22,006 nucleotides of DNA from an uncultured Phycisphaerales bacterium (GCA_903905665.1 CAIVHJ010000031.1:1-22006); one strand, 5' to 3'. Shown: positions 1-7,639, numbered from the stretch's first letter. Program-made: numbers and translations. Notes: generated by a model not told the origin, from the letters alone.

Positions 1-342
1 GACCCCGATCTCGTCGAGCAAATCCGGCGTCTCATGTTCGTGTTTGAGGATATCATTCTCGTCAACGACAAGGGCATTCAGTCCGTCCTGAAGGAAATCG
101 ATCACGACGAACTCGCGCTGGCCCTCAAAACCGCCAGCGACGAACTCAAGGAAAAAATCTTCCGCAATATGTCCGAACGGGCCGTCCAGCTCATCCGTGA
201 AGACATGGAATACATGGGACCCGTTCGCATCAGCGACGTGGAATCCGCACAGCAACGAATTGTGGACGTCGTTCGTCGTCTCGAAGACGCCGGAGAAATC
301 ATCATCGCCGGTCGCGGCGGAGAAAAGGACATTATTGTCTAG
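1..342 (+). CDS. fliG: Flagellar motor switch protein FliG, C-terminal part (5' end outside window)
   Basis: The reading frame is open from base 1 and ends at TAG 340-342, giving the last 113 residues. This is the FliG C-terminal domain, the rotor part that touches the stator and sets torque. After MFVFEDI comes the ALK-(18)-RNMSERA-EDMEYMGPVR pattern. Aligned by eye to the E. coli protein, the charged torque residues are present: K264 (ALK), R281 (SER), E/D288 and D289 (RED) and R297 (GPVR). The text is closer to Thermotoga FliG than to the enterobacterial protein. The gene heads the run fliG-fliH-fliI-fliJ, the usual order. The last base of its stop codon is also the first base of a 7-base repeat array. 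The family is certain; the N-terminal and middle domains cannot be judged. Confidence 0.96.
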   Translation, partial: DPDLVEQIRRLMFVFEDIILVNDKGIQSVLKEIDHDELALALKTASDELKEKIFRNMSERAVQLIREDMEYMGPVRISDVESAQQRIVDVVRRLEDAGEIIIAGRGGEKDIIV

Positions 343-376
343 AAACTGGAAACTGGAGACGAGAAACCAGAGAGCG
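342..376 (+). repeat. Heptamer repeat array, five units, directly after fliG
   Basis: Five successive 7-base units: GAAACTG, GAAACTG, GAGACGA, GAAACCA, GAGAGCG. The first unit begins with the G of the fliG stop codon. The same style of array follows flhG (17390), fliQ (11095) and fliK (4986). It is non-coding as far as I can see. Resembles in kind the short tandemly repeated heptanucleotides known from cyanobacteria, but with a different unit. Confidence 0.7.
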
Positions 377-463
377 TACTGCGTTTTGGAAATTTCACAA
401 CGAACGATCCGCCGGCTTTAGCCCGTGCGGTGCTTCAATAAAGACCTGACCTGGGAGACACGG

Positions 464-1171
464 ATGTCGACCATTCTCAAATCAGGGGCGATTCCCGCCC
501 GACCTGTTTCCACCTCAACCTTTCAAATGAGGGATTTGCAGGCCGAAGCGATTCGGATCATGGACTCCGCCAGGGACCAGGCCCGTCGTGTCCTGGACGA
601 AGCCCGCGCCCAGGTCCCCAAAATCTTCGAACACGCTCGTCGCGAAGGATTCACCCAGGGCCACGCCGAGGGGATTCCCGTCGGACAGGAGCGGGGTCGC
701 CGCGAGGCATTCAATACGGCACTGGAAAACTTTCAACGCGAACAGAAACAATTGATCGATTCGCTCCAGTCGTTACTCAAAGAAGTCAGCGCCCAGCGTG
801 AAGATCGACTTCGACAGGCGCAGGATGAAATTCTGGATTTCGCACTCGATCTGGCGGTTCGCGTGACCAAGACCGTGGGCGAAATTCACCGCGAAGCCGT
901 CGTCGCCAATCTACGCGCAGCGCTCGAACTGGTCGTGGGAAAATCCGATCTGATGGTTCGGACCCATCCGAAGGATCAGGACACGCTGAAAAAATTCATG
1001 GCTTCTGCGGATGATCCCATCCATGGATTCCCACATATTACGATCGTGGAAGATCCCGCGATCGCACCGGGCGGCGTGAAAGTGATCAGTATCACACAGG
1101 AAATCGACGCAACCCTGGATCACCAACTGGATACGATCATCCGGACTTTGACCGCCACCGAACAGGAGTAA
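464..1171 (+). CDS. fliH: Flagellar export ATPase regulator FliH
   Basis: FliH is a cytoplasmic dimer that holds the export ATPase FliI in check and docks it to the base of the flagellum. The frame is open from 425, but ATG 464 (235 residues, MSTILKSG...) follows a GGGAG at 453-457 with good spacing, so I start there. Residues 62-78 have glycine at every fourth position (G62, G66, G70, G74, G78), the GxxxG helix repeat typical of FliH. It is followed by a long charged helix (about 80-125) and the conserved C-terminal domain, with DEILDFALDLAVRV near 121 and the APGG motif near 201. The stop codon lies 3 bases before the fliI start, so the two are very probably translationally linked. Confidence 0.93.
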   Translation: MSTILKSGAIPARPVSTSTFQMRDLQAEAIRIMDSARDQARRVLDEARAQVPKIFEHARREGFTQGHAEGIPVGQERGRREAFNTALENFQREQKQLIDSLQSLLKEVSAQREDRLRQAQDEILDFALDLAVRVTKTVGEIHREAVVANLRAALELVVGKSDLMVRTHPKDQDTLKKFMASADDPIHGFPHITIVEDPAIAPGGVKVISITQEIDATLDHQLDTIIRTLTATEQE

Positions 1172-1174
1172 TGG

Positions 1175-2527
1175 GTGTTTGAACACCACCGACATATCAT
1201 CCGTCAAACCAATCCCATTCAGGTCACGGGTCGATTGACCGCCCTGACCGGTCTGACGGTTTTGGCTCAGGGTTTGCCGATCGAAGTGGGTTCACTCTGC
1301 CGAATCCAACCTCGCAAAGGACGACGAATCCCGGCGCAGGTCGTCGGATTCCGAGACGACTCCGTCGTCCTCATGCCCATGCTTGACGCCCAGGGTGTCG
1401 CTGTGGGCGATCCCGTGTCCAGCGAACCCAGTCTGCACTTGATCGGTGTCGGGCCGGAAATGCTGGGACGCACCCTCGACGGGCTGGGACGCACCCTCGA
1501 CGGCCAAGGCCCGATTCGTTCCGAACAATTTTATCCGGTCTATCACGAAGCGCCCAAAGCCATGTCTCGTCTTCCCATCGAACAAGTTCTTGCCACCGGA
1601 ATCCGCTCGATGGATGCCATGCTCACCATCGGCACCGGACAGCGCATCGGTATTTTTGCCGGAACAGGTGTCGGCAAGAGCATCCTGCTGGGGATGATCT
1701 CGCGTTACACCTCCGCCGACGTCATCGTCATGGCGCTCGTAGGCGAGCGGGGTCGCGAAGTCAAGGATTTCATCATCAAGGACCTCGGTCCCGAAGGCAT
1801 GAAACGCTCGGTACTGGTCGTTAGCACTTCCGACGAGTCGCCCGTCATGCGCGTCCGAGCGTGTTTTGTGGCGACCGCGATTGCCGAATACTTCCGCGAT
1901 CAGGGCCGAACCGTGCTGCTGTTGATGGATTCACTCACTCGCTTGGCGATGGCCCAACGACAAATCGGACTCGCCGCCGGCGAACCTCCGGCCACCAAGG
2001 GTTACACCCCCAGCGTGTTCGCGCTGATGCCGATTCTGCTCGAACGCGCGGGCAAAACTGACAGGGGGAGCATCACCGGTTTTTATTCCGTGTTGGTTGA
2101 GGGCGACGACATCAACGAACCGATTTCCGACGCCGTGCGCGGCATTCTCGACGGGCACGTCTGGTTGTCTCGCGCCCTGGCGGGTAAGGGACATTATCCG
2201 GCGGTGGATGTGCTCAACAGCATCAGCCGGTTGATGGTTGACGTCGTGGACGACGAACATTATCGCGCCGCACAAAAAATCCGAAAAGTCCTCGGCATCT
2301 GGAGCGACATCGAGGATTTGGTCAACATCGGCGCCTATGCGATGGGCAGCAATCGCGACTACGACGTGGCGATTCAGACCAAACCGCGAATCGACGAATT
2401 TCTGCGACAGGCGATTGCGGAACACGTGGAATTTTCCCACGTTCGCAAAAATCTCGTGCAATTGGCACGCGACATTACCGCCGTTGAAGAAAAGATAGTT
2501 CCCAAAGCTCGCCGGGTTTCGGCGTAG
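1175..2527 (+). CDS. fliI: Flagellum-specific ATPase FliI
   Basis: FliI is the hexameric ATPase of flagellar type III export, related to F1-ATPase beta. The product is 450 residues, the usual length. Visible motifs are the P-loop AGTGVGKS (162-169), the ERGREV stretch with the catalytic glutamate (about 191-196), Walker B VLLLMDSLTR (about 247-256), and the family signatures PSVFALMPILLERAG and EGDDINEPISDAVRGILDGH. The start is GTG 1175, behind AGGAG 1164-1168 with 6-base spacing. An in-frame ATG is not available nearby, and the N-terminus matches the family. It sits between fliH and fliJ, its partners in the export complex. A perfect 21-bp tandem repeat lies within codons for GRTLDGLGRTLDG (see separate entry). 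Confidence 0.97.
   Translation: MFEHHRHIIRQTNPIQVTGRLTALTGLTVLAQGLPIEVGSLCRIQPRKGRRIPAQVVGFRDDSVVLMPMLDAQGVAVGDPVSSEPSLHLIGVGPEMLGRTLDGLGRTLDGQGPIRSEQFYPVYHEAPKAMSRLPIEQVLATGIRSMDAMLTIGTGQRIGIFAGTGVGKSILLGMISRYTSADVIVMALVGERGREVKDFIIKDLGPEGMKRSVLVVSTSDESPVMRVRACFVATAIAEYFRDQGRTVLLLMDSLTRLAMAQRQIGLAAGEPPATKGYTPSVFALMPILLERAGKTDRGSITGFYSVLVEGDDINEPISDAVRGILDGHVWLSRALAGKGHYPAVDVLNSISRLMVDVVDDEHYRAAQKIRKVLGIWSDIEDLVNIGAYAMGSNRDYDVAIQTKPRIDEFLRQAIAEHVEFSHVRKNLVQLARDITAVEEKIVPKARRVSA
1462..1503 (+). repeat. Perfect 21-bp direct tandem repeat inside fliI
   Basis: Bases 1462-1482 and 1483-1503 are identical and in frame (7 codons each), encoding LGRTLDG twice. FliI proteins normally have a similar LGRxLDG-LGRxLDG pattern here, so protein length is not changed; only the nucleotide identity of the two copies is unusual. 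Confidence 0.8.
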
Positions 2528-2537
2528 CGGGTGAACC

Positions 2538-3005
2538 ATGGCCAAGCTATTCAAATTCCGACTCGAAACCGTCTTGCGGGTTCGACGGCAAAAGGAAGAT
2601 GAGAAAAAACGAATCGTCGCCCGGCGCATTCGCGAAGTTCTCGCGCAGGAAAAACACATCAACAATCTCCAAAAGCAGACGATCGCCACGGTGACCGACA
2701 TCCAGCGTCAGATGCAAAATGGTTCCGTTGACGTGGACCTCATCAGCCGACAACGGTACTGGCTCTCGCATCTCCACCAGATGGGACTGCAAGCCCAACT
2801 CCATCTGCGACAATTGAACCAGCAACTGGCACAGGAGCGTCTGGTGCTGTCCGAAGCCGCCAAAGAAGTCAAAGTGCTCGAGAAACTCCGAGAGCGGCTC
2901 TGGCAGCGATATCAGAAACAACTGCAAAAACAGGAAATTCTCGAGGCCGATGATCTGTCGATCGGACGGTTCATTTACGGCCGGTTACATGCGGAGTGTG
3001 CATAA
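2538..3005 (+). CDS. fliJ: Flagellar export chaperone/stalk protein FliJ
   Basis: FliJ is a small antiparallel coiled coil that sits in the FliI hexamer and links it to FlhA. The 155-residue product opens with the family signature FKFRLETVLRVRRQKEDEKKR and then is almost wholly charged and helical, with Gln, Lys, Glu and Arg dominating up to about residue 140. Length is in the normal range (about 145-155). It follows fliI after 10 bases, and the next gene starts 3 bases after its stop, as expected in a tightly packed operon. The ribosome-binding site is weak (GGGTGA), so coupling to fliI translation is likely. FliJ is poorly conserved, so the call rests on the N-terminal signature and the position. 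Confidence 0.9.
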   Translation: MAKLFKFRLETVLRVRRQKEDEKKRIVARRIREVLAQEKHINNLQKQTIATVTDIQRQMQNGSVDVDLISRQRYWLSHLHQMGLQAQLHLRQLNQQLAQERLVLSEAAKEVKVLEKLRERLWQRYQKQLQKQEILEADDLSIGRFIYGRLHAECA

Positions 3006-3008
3006 CCT

Positions 3009-3671
3009 ATGGTCAAACAACTCTACAACGCACTGGCGATGCTGGCACTGATCAACATGCTGGCCATGCTCGGACTCTTCGGATTTCTTTTCCACAAGGG
3101 GAAACTCAACGCGGAAAAAGTCAACCGCCTCGCTGCCGTCATCCGAGGGGAAATCGACACGACGGCTGCCTCGACCGAAGGTGCCTTAGCCTCGGCGACG
3201 GCACGACCTGAAGATGTGGCCGAATCCTCTTCCGAAAAAATCAAACAGGCCCTCGAAGAAGGCGAAATCAAGCAACTCCGACTCGAACGGGAGGAACAGG
3301 ACCTCAAACATCGCCAAAACCTTCTCGATCGACGCATGATCACTTTCCAGCGGGATAAGGATGAACACACCAAACAGGTTCAGGAACAGGAGCAAATGCA
3401 AAAGAAAAAACAGGAGCAGGCGCTCAGCAGCAGCTACCTGGAAGTCGTCAGCGCCATCGAAAACATCAAACCGGTCGCCGCCGTCGAAGTCCTCATGACC
3501 AAGGGCGATCCCGATTGCGTCAAGATTCTGCAGAGCATGGACGAAATGAAACGGACCAAAATCTTCAACGCCTGCAAAACAGCCGAACAAAAAGCGTGGC
3601 GCGATCGCGTCATCACCCAAATGCTCAAACAGCCGGTGGCCGTCGGTACCGGCGGTGAAGGAACATCATAA
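3009..3671 (+). CDS. YlxF/MotE-like flagellar membrane protein with coiled coil
   Basis: A 220-residue protein with one N-terminal membrane segment (about 7-28, ALAMLALINMLAMLGLFGFL), a Thr/Ala/Ser-rich stretch, a long charged coiled coil (about 70-140) and a C-terminal compact domain (about 143-206, LEVVSAIENIKPVAAVEVLM...). The last part resembles the MgtE N-terminal-like domain found in YlxF (Bacillus) and MotE (alphaproteobacteria). The slot between fliJ and fliK is exactly where ylxF lies in Bacillus. MotE is a periplasmic chaperone for MotC; no motC is visible here, so I do not claim that function. The gene is packed by 3 and 2 bases against its neighbours. Assignment is by architecture and position rather than strong sequence signature. 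Confidence 0.75.
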   Translation: MVKQLYNALAMLALINMLAMLGLFGFLFHKGKLNAEKVNRLAAVIRGEIDTTAASTEGALASATARPEDVAESSSEKIKQALEEGEIKQLRLEREEQDLKHRQNLLDRRMITFQRDKDEHTKQVQEQEQMQKKKQEQALSSSYLEVVSAIENIKPVAAVEVLMTKGDPDCVKILQSMDEMKRTKIFNACKTAEQKAWRDRVITQMLKQPVAVGTGGEGTS

Positions 3672-3673
3672 CC

Positions 3674-4978
3674 ATGACGACCGCCATTGAACCCGTTCCC
3701 GTGTCGCCGAAGGTTCCCGCTTCGACGGATTCAAACCCACCGTCGAGACGTAAGGACGGATTTGATTTTCTTATGCAAATTCTTTCCGGACAATCCAGAA
3801 TCGCCGAATTGAGCGGGGAAGCGGCCGCCCAGGAAGTCGCCCACGCCAATGTGCTCGCCCAATCCAATCAGCGAATCACCGATGACGATTTTCGTCGGGC
3901 CGGCGAACAAACTCAAAAACGTGGCGCATCTCCCGATATCCATCATCCGCTGCGCTATGGCGCCGTCGAGGTCGAACGGGCCGAACTGGGTTTCGGACAA
4001 CTCGCCGGCCTGTTCAAAAAGACTCCGTCGAGCGGTACGATGAGTCTCGCTCAGGATGGGGGGCAATCCAGGGCGCGTCCCGGCCCTGAACCCACTTCTC
4101 CGATGCCGGCCTTTGACCCGGAAACGCGACCCTCCAAGCCGACGACATTCCTTCAGACCCCCTCCGATGCCGAACCGACCGACAGGATCAAAACTCTTGT
4201 CCAGCCTCTCACTGTAGTTCGATCGGATTCCGCGACGGATGCGCCGGTAGCAACCGGGACCAAAACGACTCTTGAGCGTGGAGCCGTCACCTCCGTTCTT
4301 ACCCCCGCACCGGTCATCGCTAAATCGCCCACGCAGACCATTTCTCAGACGACTTCGACCGATCTGCGAGGTCTGCAAACTCCCCGGGCCATCCAAACTC
4401 AGAATCAAATGCAACACGATTCAGGGACTCAATCTGCCGATCTCCGACAGCACGCCGACGTGAAAAAAACTACGCCCGGAAAAATCGAATCATCCCCGAT
4501 GCTCAAAACCACATCGGGAAAAACGATTTCGGATGTGTTGCACGTGATTCGCTCCAATCTGGATGCGCGAGAATCGGTGATCAAAATGCAACTGTCCCCC
4601 CCGGAACTGGGCCGGCTTAGAATTGATCTTCGCGTCATCGACGACGAAATGCACATTCGAATTGCCGCCGAAAAAAACGAGGTTCGCGATTGGCTGCAAT
4701 CCGGCGCCTCCACCCTGTCCGAAGCTCTGAAAGAACAGGGTTTACAACTCAAGCATTACGAAGTGATTTGGGATCAGGAACAAAACGAAGCGTTCAAATC
4801 CGATCCGCAATCGACTCAGGATGAGGCTGCCCAACAGCCGTTCTCTGATGTCGGTGATCCTTCGTCATCGTTACAGCAACGCCAAGAAGAACTCGAAACC
4901 GAAAACTCAGGTGGGATGGAATCGAATGCAACCGATTCACGTCCCGCCTCTCAGCAACATGTGGATATCCGTGCATAA
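3674..4978 (+). CDS. fliK: Flagellar hook-length control protein FliK
   Basis: FliK is the secreted ruler that measures the hook and switches FlhB export specificity. The 434-residue product has a long low-complexity middle rich in Thr, Ser, Pro and Gln (about 110-275), as expected of the extended ruler. It is followed by the conserved C-terminal domain (about 285-380): LSPPELGRLRIDLRV, then AAEKNEVRDWLQSG and GLQLKHYEV. The LxPPELG core is the hallmark of this domain. The last 45 residues are again disordered and acidic. The start ATG 3674 is 2 bases after the preceding stop. Its partner flhB is downstream in the same cluster. The middle region will vary greatly between species. Confidence 0.92.
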   Translation: MTTAIEPVPVSPKVPASTDSNPPSRRKDGFDFLMQILSGQSRIAELSGEAAAQEVAHANVLAQSNQRITDDDFRRAGEQTQKRGASPDIHHPLRYGAVEVERAELGFGQLAGLFKKTPSSGTMSLAQDGGQSRARPGPEPTSPMPAFDPETRPSKPTTFLQTPSDAEPTDRIKTLVQPLTVVRSDSATDAPVATGTKTTLERGAVTSVLTPAPVIAKSPTQTISQTTSTDLRGLQTPRAIQTQNQMQHDSGTQSADLRQHADVKKTTPGKIESSPMLKTTSGKTISDVLHVIRSNLDARESVIKMQLSPPELGRLRIDLRVIDDEMHIRIAAEKNEVRDWLQSGASTLSEALKEQGLQLKHYEVIWDQEQNEAFKSDPQSTQDEAAQQPFSDVGDPSSSLQQRQEELETENSGGMESNATDSRPASQQHVDIRA

Positions 4979-4985
4979 TCGAATT

Positions 4986-5020
4986 GAACATGGAACTCAG
5001 AACCCTGAACTCAGACATAA
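4986..5020 (+). repeat. Heptamer repeat array after fliK
   Basis: Successive 7-base units GAACATG, GAACTCA, GAACCCT, GAACTCA, GACATAA, starting 8 bases after the fliK stop. Consensus GAACNNN with an exact 7-base period; one unit (GAACTCA) is repeated exactly. Same pattern as the arrays after fliG, fliQ and flhG. Confidence 0.55.
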
Positions 5021-5029
5021 TACCATCAC

Positions 5030-5053
5030 CCCTCTCCCCTTTGGGGGAGAGGG
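5030..5053. repeat. Stem-loop repeat element between fliK and flgD
   Basis: A perfect 10-bp inverted repeat, CCCTCTCCCC (5030-5039) and GGGGAGAGGG (5044-5053), with a TTTG loop, followed by GGGTGAGGGG. This C/G-only motif looks like a widespread dispersed intergenic repeat. No T-run follows on either strand, so I do not call it a terminator. Confidence 0.75.
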
Positions 5054-5078
5054 TAGGGTGAGGGGAAAGAAAAAGTAG

Positions 5079-5098
5079 GGGCACGGCATGCCGTGCCC
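5079..5098. repeat. Perfect 20-bp palindrome upstream of flgD
   Basis: GGGCACGGCATGCCGTGCCC is its own reverse complement. It lies 25 bases after the previous stem-loop and 36 bases before the flgD start codon. Either a dispersed repeat or, less likely, a dimeric protein-binding site. Confidence 0.75.
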
Positions 5099-5121
5099 GC
5101 ATTCAACTGGCATCGACCAGT

Positions 5122-5126
5122 AGGAG
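5122..5126 (+). promoter_or_regulatory. Ribosome-binding site that sets the flgD start
   Basis: AGGAG 8 bases before ATG 5135. The frame is open back to a GTG at 5093, but that GTG lies inside the 20-bp palindrome and has no binding site. Confidence 0.75.
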
Positions 5127-5134
5127 AAACAAAA

Positions 5135-5770
5135 ATGGACGTCTCCGCAACAGCCACCAACCTGTTATCCCAGCAAAATGCCGCGAATCAAACCACTTCC
5201 AGTGGATTTGGAGCAATCAACAGCTCCGATTTCTTTCAGTTGATGATCACCGACCTGCTGAATCAGAATCCGCTCGAACCGACCGACAATGAAAAAATGC
5301 TCCAGCAGATCAACTCTCTGCGCGAAATGGAAATGAACCAGCAAATGACGACTTCCATGAAGTCTCTCATGGAACAGCAGCGATTCGGTTCAGCCGCTAC
5401 GTTGATCGGAAAATATGTCGAAAGCACCGAACTGACAGGCACCAGCGGCACGTATACGACCGGCGGGGTGGTAACCGGTGTCGCATTCAACGATCAGGGC
5501 CAGGCGATTTTGCAACTGGACAACGGAACTCAGTTGCCGCTGGAAAACATCAAATCCGTTACTTCGATCGAACAATTGGCGGATGGTCTGATCGGCAAGG
5601 AAGTCACCGCCAACGTCCTTAAGGATGGTGAAATCCAACCCATCGCGGGCATCGTCACCGAAATCAAAACAATCGCAGGGCGAGTCATGCTCGAACTCGA
5701 TTCCGGCGAAATCGTGGCTTTCTCCGATCTCGTCAGTGTGAAACCGGCGGGACAATCCACTGCGGCATGA
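5135..5770 (+). CDS. flgD: Flagellar hook assembly scaffold/cap protein FlgD
   Basis: FlgD caps the growing hook and lets FlgE subunits polymerise. The product from ATG 5135 is 211 residues. The conserved N-terminal part is clear (about 29-75): NSSDFFQLMITDLLNQNPLE, then PTDNEKMLQQINSLREME, equivalent to the FLxLLxxQLxNQDPL signature. The C-terminal half (about 85-205) holds two similar units, LIGKYVE...GVVTGVAF...LQLDNGTQLPLENIKSV and LIGKEVT...GIVTEIKT...LELDSGEIVAFSDLVSV. These look like two Tudor-like folds in tandem, with no sign of the FlgD Ig-like domain between them. It is preceded by a repeat-filled gap and followed after 19 bases by flgE, its substrate. Confidence 0.94.
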   Translation: MDVSATATNLLSQQNAANQTTSSGFGAINSSDFFQLMITDLLNQNPLEPTDNEKMLQQINSLREMEMNQQMTTSMKSLMEQQRFGSAATLIGKYVESTELTGTSGTYTTGGVVTGVAFNDQGQAILQLDNGTQLPLENIKSVTSIEQLADGLIGKEVTANVLKDGEIQPIAGIVTEIKTIAGRVMLELDSGEIVAFSDLVSVKPAGQSTAA

Positions 5771-5789
5771 CTATTAGGGAGAGTTTTAT

Positions 5790-7472
5790 ATGAGCGTTAC
5801 ACAGGCAATGAGCACAGGAGCTTCGGGGCTGTACGCCAACCAGATTGCACTCGAAGTCATCGGCGACAATATCGCCAATCTCAACACCACCGCCTTCAAG
5901 TCCAATCGCGCCGATTTCGAAACGCAGTTCGCCCTCACGCTTCGCGATGGAACCGCCCCGGGTGACGGACTCGGCGGAACCAACCCAAGTCAGGTCGGGT
6001 TGGGAACCGCGCTGGGCGCCATCCAGCGAAGCTTCATTCAAGGATCGATCTCACCCACCGGTAATCCGTCCGATCTGGCGATCGAAGGCGAAGGATTCTT
6101 TGTCCTGAAAAATTCATCCAACGAGCAATTCTATACCCGCGACGGCGCTTTCGGACTGGACACCAACACCAACCTTGTCAGCAAGGACGGTTACTTCGTC
6201 CAGGGATGGCAGGCCGATGCCGCCGGAAACATCGACACGACCGCCGCTACCTCCGCGTTGGTGATTCCCATCGGAACATTGACTCAGGTGCAGGCCACCG
6301 CTCAAACCGAATTTGACGGAAACCTCAATGCCGATTCCGAACTGGCGACTTCCGGGGCCGTCCAGACTTCTGCTCCTTTGCTGACCGCGAATGGCCCCGC
6401 CACCGCGGCCACGGCCCTCACCGATCTTGTGGACAATTCTGGAACCGCCCTCTTTTCCACCGGAGATACCATCCGCATTTCAGGTGTGAGCAAGGGCGGA
6501 TTTGATTTGCCCGATCAGAACATTGTCGTCGGTACCGATGTGACCACGGTCGGTGACCTGATGAATAACATGCAGAGCGCCTTCGCGATCAACACCGATC
6601 CGACTCTCGGTGAAAGCGCCGGTGTCACCATCGACAATCAGGGCCAGATCGTCATATCGAGCAATCTCGGCAGTGCCAATGCCGTCGAGGTTAGCGCGGG
6701 AGACATCGTCAATCAAACAAAAAGTACGGCTCCCTTGACGTTTTCCACGACGACTCAGGCCACCGGTGAAGGCGTCACCACCAGTTTTCAGGTCTATGAT
6801 TCTCTCGGCAATCCGGTCAACGTCCGATTGAGACTCGCCCAGATTCAAAAAGGAGACGCCGGAACCACCTGGCAATACTACGCCGAATCTGAAGATGACT
6901 CAGACCTCTCCAACGTGCTGGGCTCCGGCACGATCTCCTTTGATCAAAACGGCCAGTTCCTCGGCTCAACTGGAAATAACTTAAGCGTCAACCTCGCAGG
7001 TACCGGTGCCGTAGATCCCCTGCAATTCACCATGGATTTTTCAAAAATGACCGGATTGAACAATGGAACGACCAGCTCGGATTTTCACATCACCAATCAG
7101 GATGGAAAACCGTACGGCGTGCTCGTGGATTTCAGCGTCAGTGAGGACGGCGTAATTACGGGAACCTTCAGCAATGGTCTGGAGCAGACATTGGGGCAGG
7201 TGGCACTGGCGACTTTTACCAACCCCAACGGTCTGAAGCAGTTGCCCGATAATAACTTCACCATCACCGAAAACTCCGGCACTCCGAACATTGTCGCGCC
7301 AAAACAATCAAATGCCGGCCGGATTAAAGCCGGGTCACTGGAAATGAGCAATGTCGATCTTGTCCGAGAATTTATCGGACTGATCAACGCCCAAACCGGT
7401 TTCTCCGCCAGCAGTCGCGTCATTCGGACGGCGGACGAACTTTTGCAGGAACTGTTGTTGATTGGACGTTGA
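5790..7472 (+). CDS. flgE: Flagellar hook protein FlgE
   Basis: The subunit of the flexible hook. The 560-residue product has the rod/hook N-terminus (ASGLYANQIALEVIGDNIANLNTTAFKS, 11-38), the NPSDLAIEGEGFFVL block (92-106) and the C-terminal NVDLVREFIGLINAQTGFSASSRVIRTADELLQ helix (521-553). The ends form the coiled D0 domain. Enterobacterial FlgE is about 400 residues; the extra length lies mainly around 165-330. It includes a stretch (about 220-300, GDTIRISGVSKGG...DVTTVGDLMNNMQSAF...GQIVISSNLG) that resembles the hook IN motif of flagellins and FliD, a surface domain. A strong AGGGAGAG precedes ATG 5790. The length favours hook protein over the rod proteins FlgF or FlgG. Confidence 0.94.
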   Translation: MSVTQAMSTGASGLYANQIALEVIGDNIANLNTTAFKSNRADFETQFALTLRDGTAPGDGLGGTNPSQVGLGTALGAIQRSFIQGSISPTGNPSDLAIEGEGFFVLKNSSNEQFYTRDGAFGLDTNTNLVSKDGYFVQGWQADAAGNIDTTAATSALVIPIGTLTQVQATAQTEFDGNLNADSELATSGAVQTSAPLLTANGPATAATALTDLVDNSGTALFSTGDTIRISGVSKGGFDLPDQNIVVGTDVTTVGDLMNNMQSAFAINTDPTLGESAGVTIDNQGQIVISSNLGSANAVEVSAGDIVNQTKSTAPLTFSTTTQATGEGVTTSFQVYDSLGNPVNVRLRLAQIQKGDAGTTWQYYAESEDDSDLSNVLGSGTISFDQNGQFLGSTGNNLSVNLAGTGAVDPLQFTMDFSKMTGLNNGTTSSDFHITNQDGKPYGVLVDFSVSEDGVITGTFSNGLEQTLGQVALATFTNPNGLKQLPDNNFTITENSGTPNIVAPKQSNAGRIKAGSLEMSNVDLVREFIGLINAQTGFSASSRVIRTADELLQELLLIGR

Positions 7473-7483
7473 GTAATCGCATG

Positions 7484-7511
7484 GATTTCAGCGAATATGA
7501 GCACTGAAATC
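7484..7511. other. Stem-loop after flgE
   Basis: An 8-bp perfect inverted repeat, GATTTCAG (7484-7491) and CTGAAATC (7504-7511), loop 12 bases, starting 11 bases after the flgE stop. No T-run follows, so it is not a standard terminator; it may mark a transcript end or a processing site before fliL. Confidence 0.45.
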
Positions 7512-7539
7512 AAAAGTGGGTCGCACAAAATTACGATAA
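7512..7539 (+). promoter_or_regulatory. Possible sigma-28-type promoter upstream of fliL
   Basis: AAAAGTGG (7512-7519), 12 bases, then TACGATAA (7532-7539). Compared with the enterobacterial consensus TAAAGTTT-N11-GCCGATAA this is 5/8 and 6/8 with one extra spacer base. It lies in the 167-bp gap before fliL, about 100 bases from its ATG. GATAAT (7535-7540) could instead be a sigma-70 -10 box, but no good -35 is seen. Confidence 0.25.
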
Positions 7540-7639
7540 TTCGAGTGGGACATTCTGTCTGATTTGCGGCGCACGGCAAGGATGTAATCTGCGCCAAGCA
7601 CGACAATCAGCACCATACTCCCAAAAGGACGGATAAACC

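Noticed and set aside
342..376. CRISPR array as explanation of the short repeats
   Set aside because: Units are 7 bases, contiguous, without spacers, and no cas genes are present.
5030..5053. Rho-independent terminator between fliK and flgD
   Set aside because: Strong stem but no T-run on either side; it reads better as a dispersed repeat.
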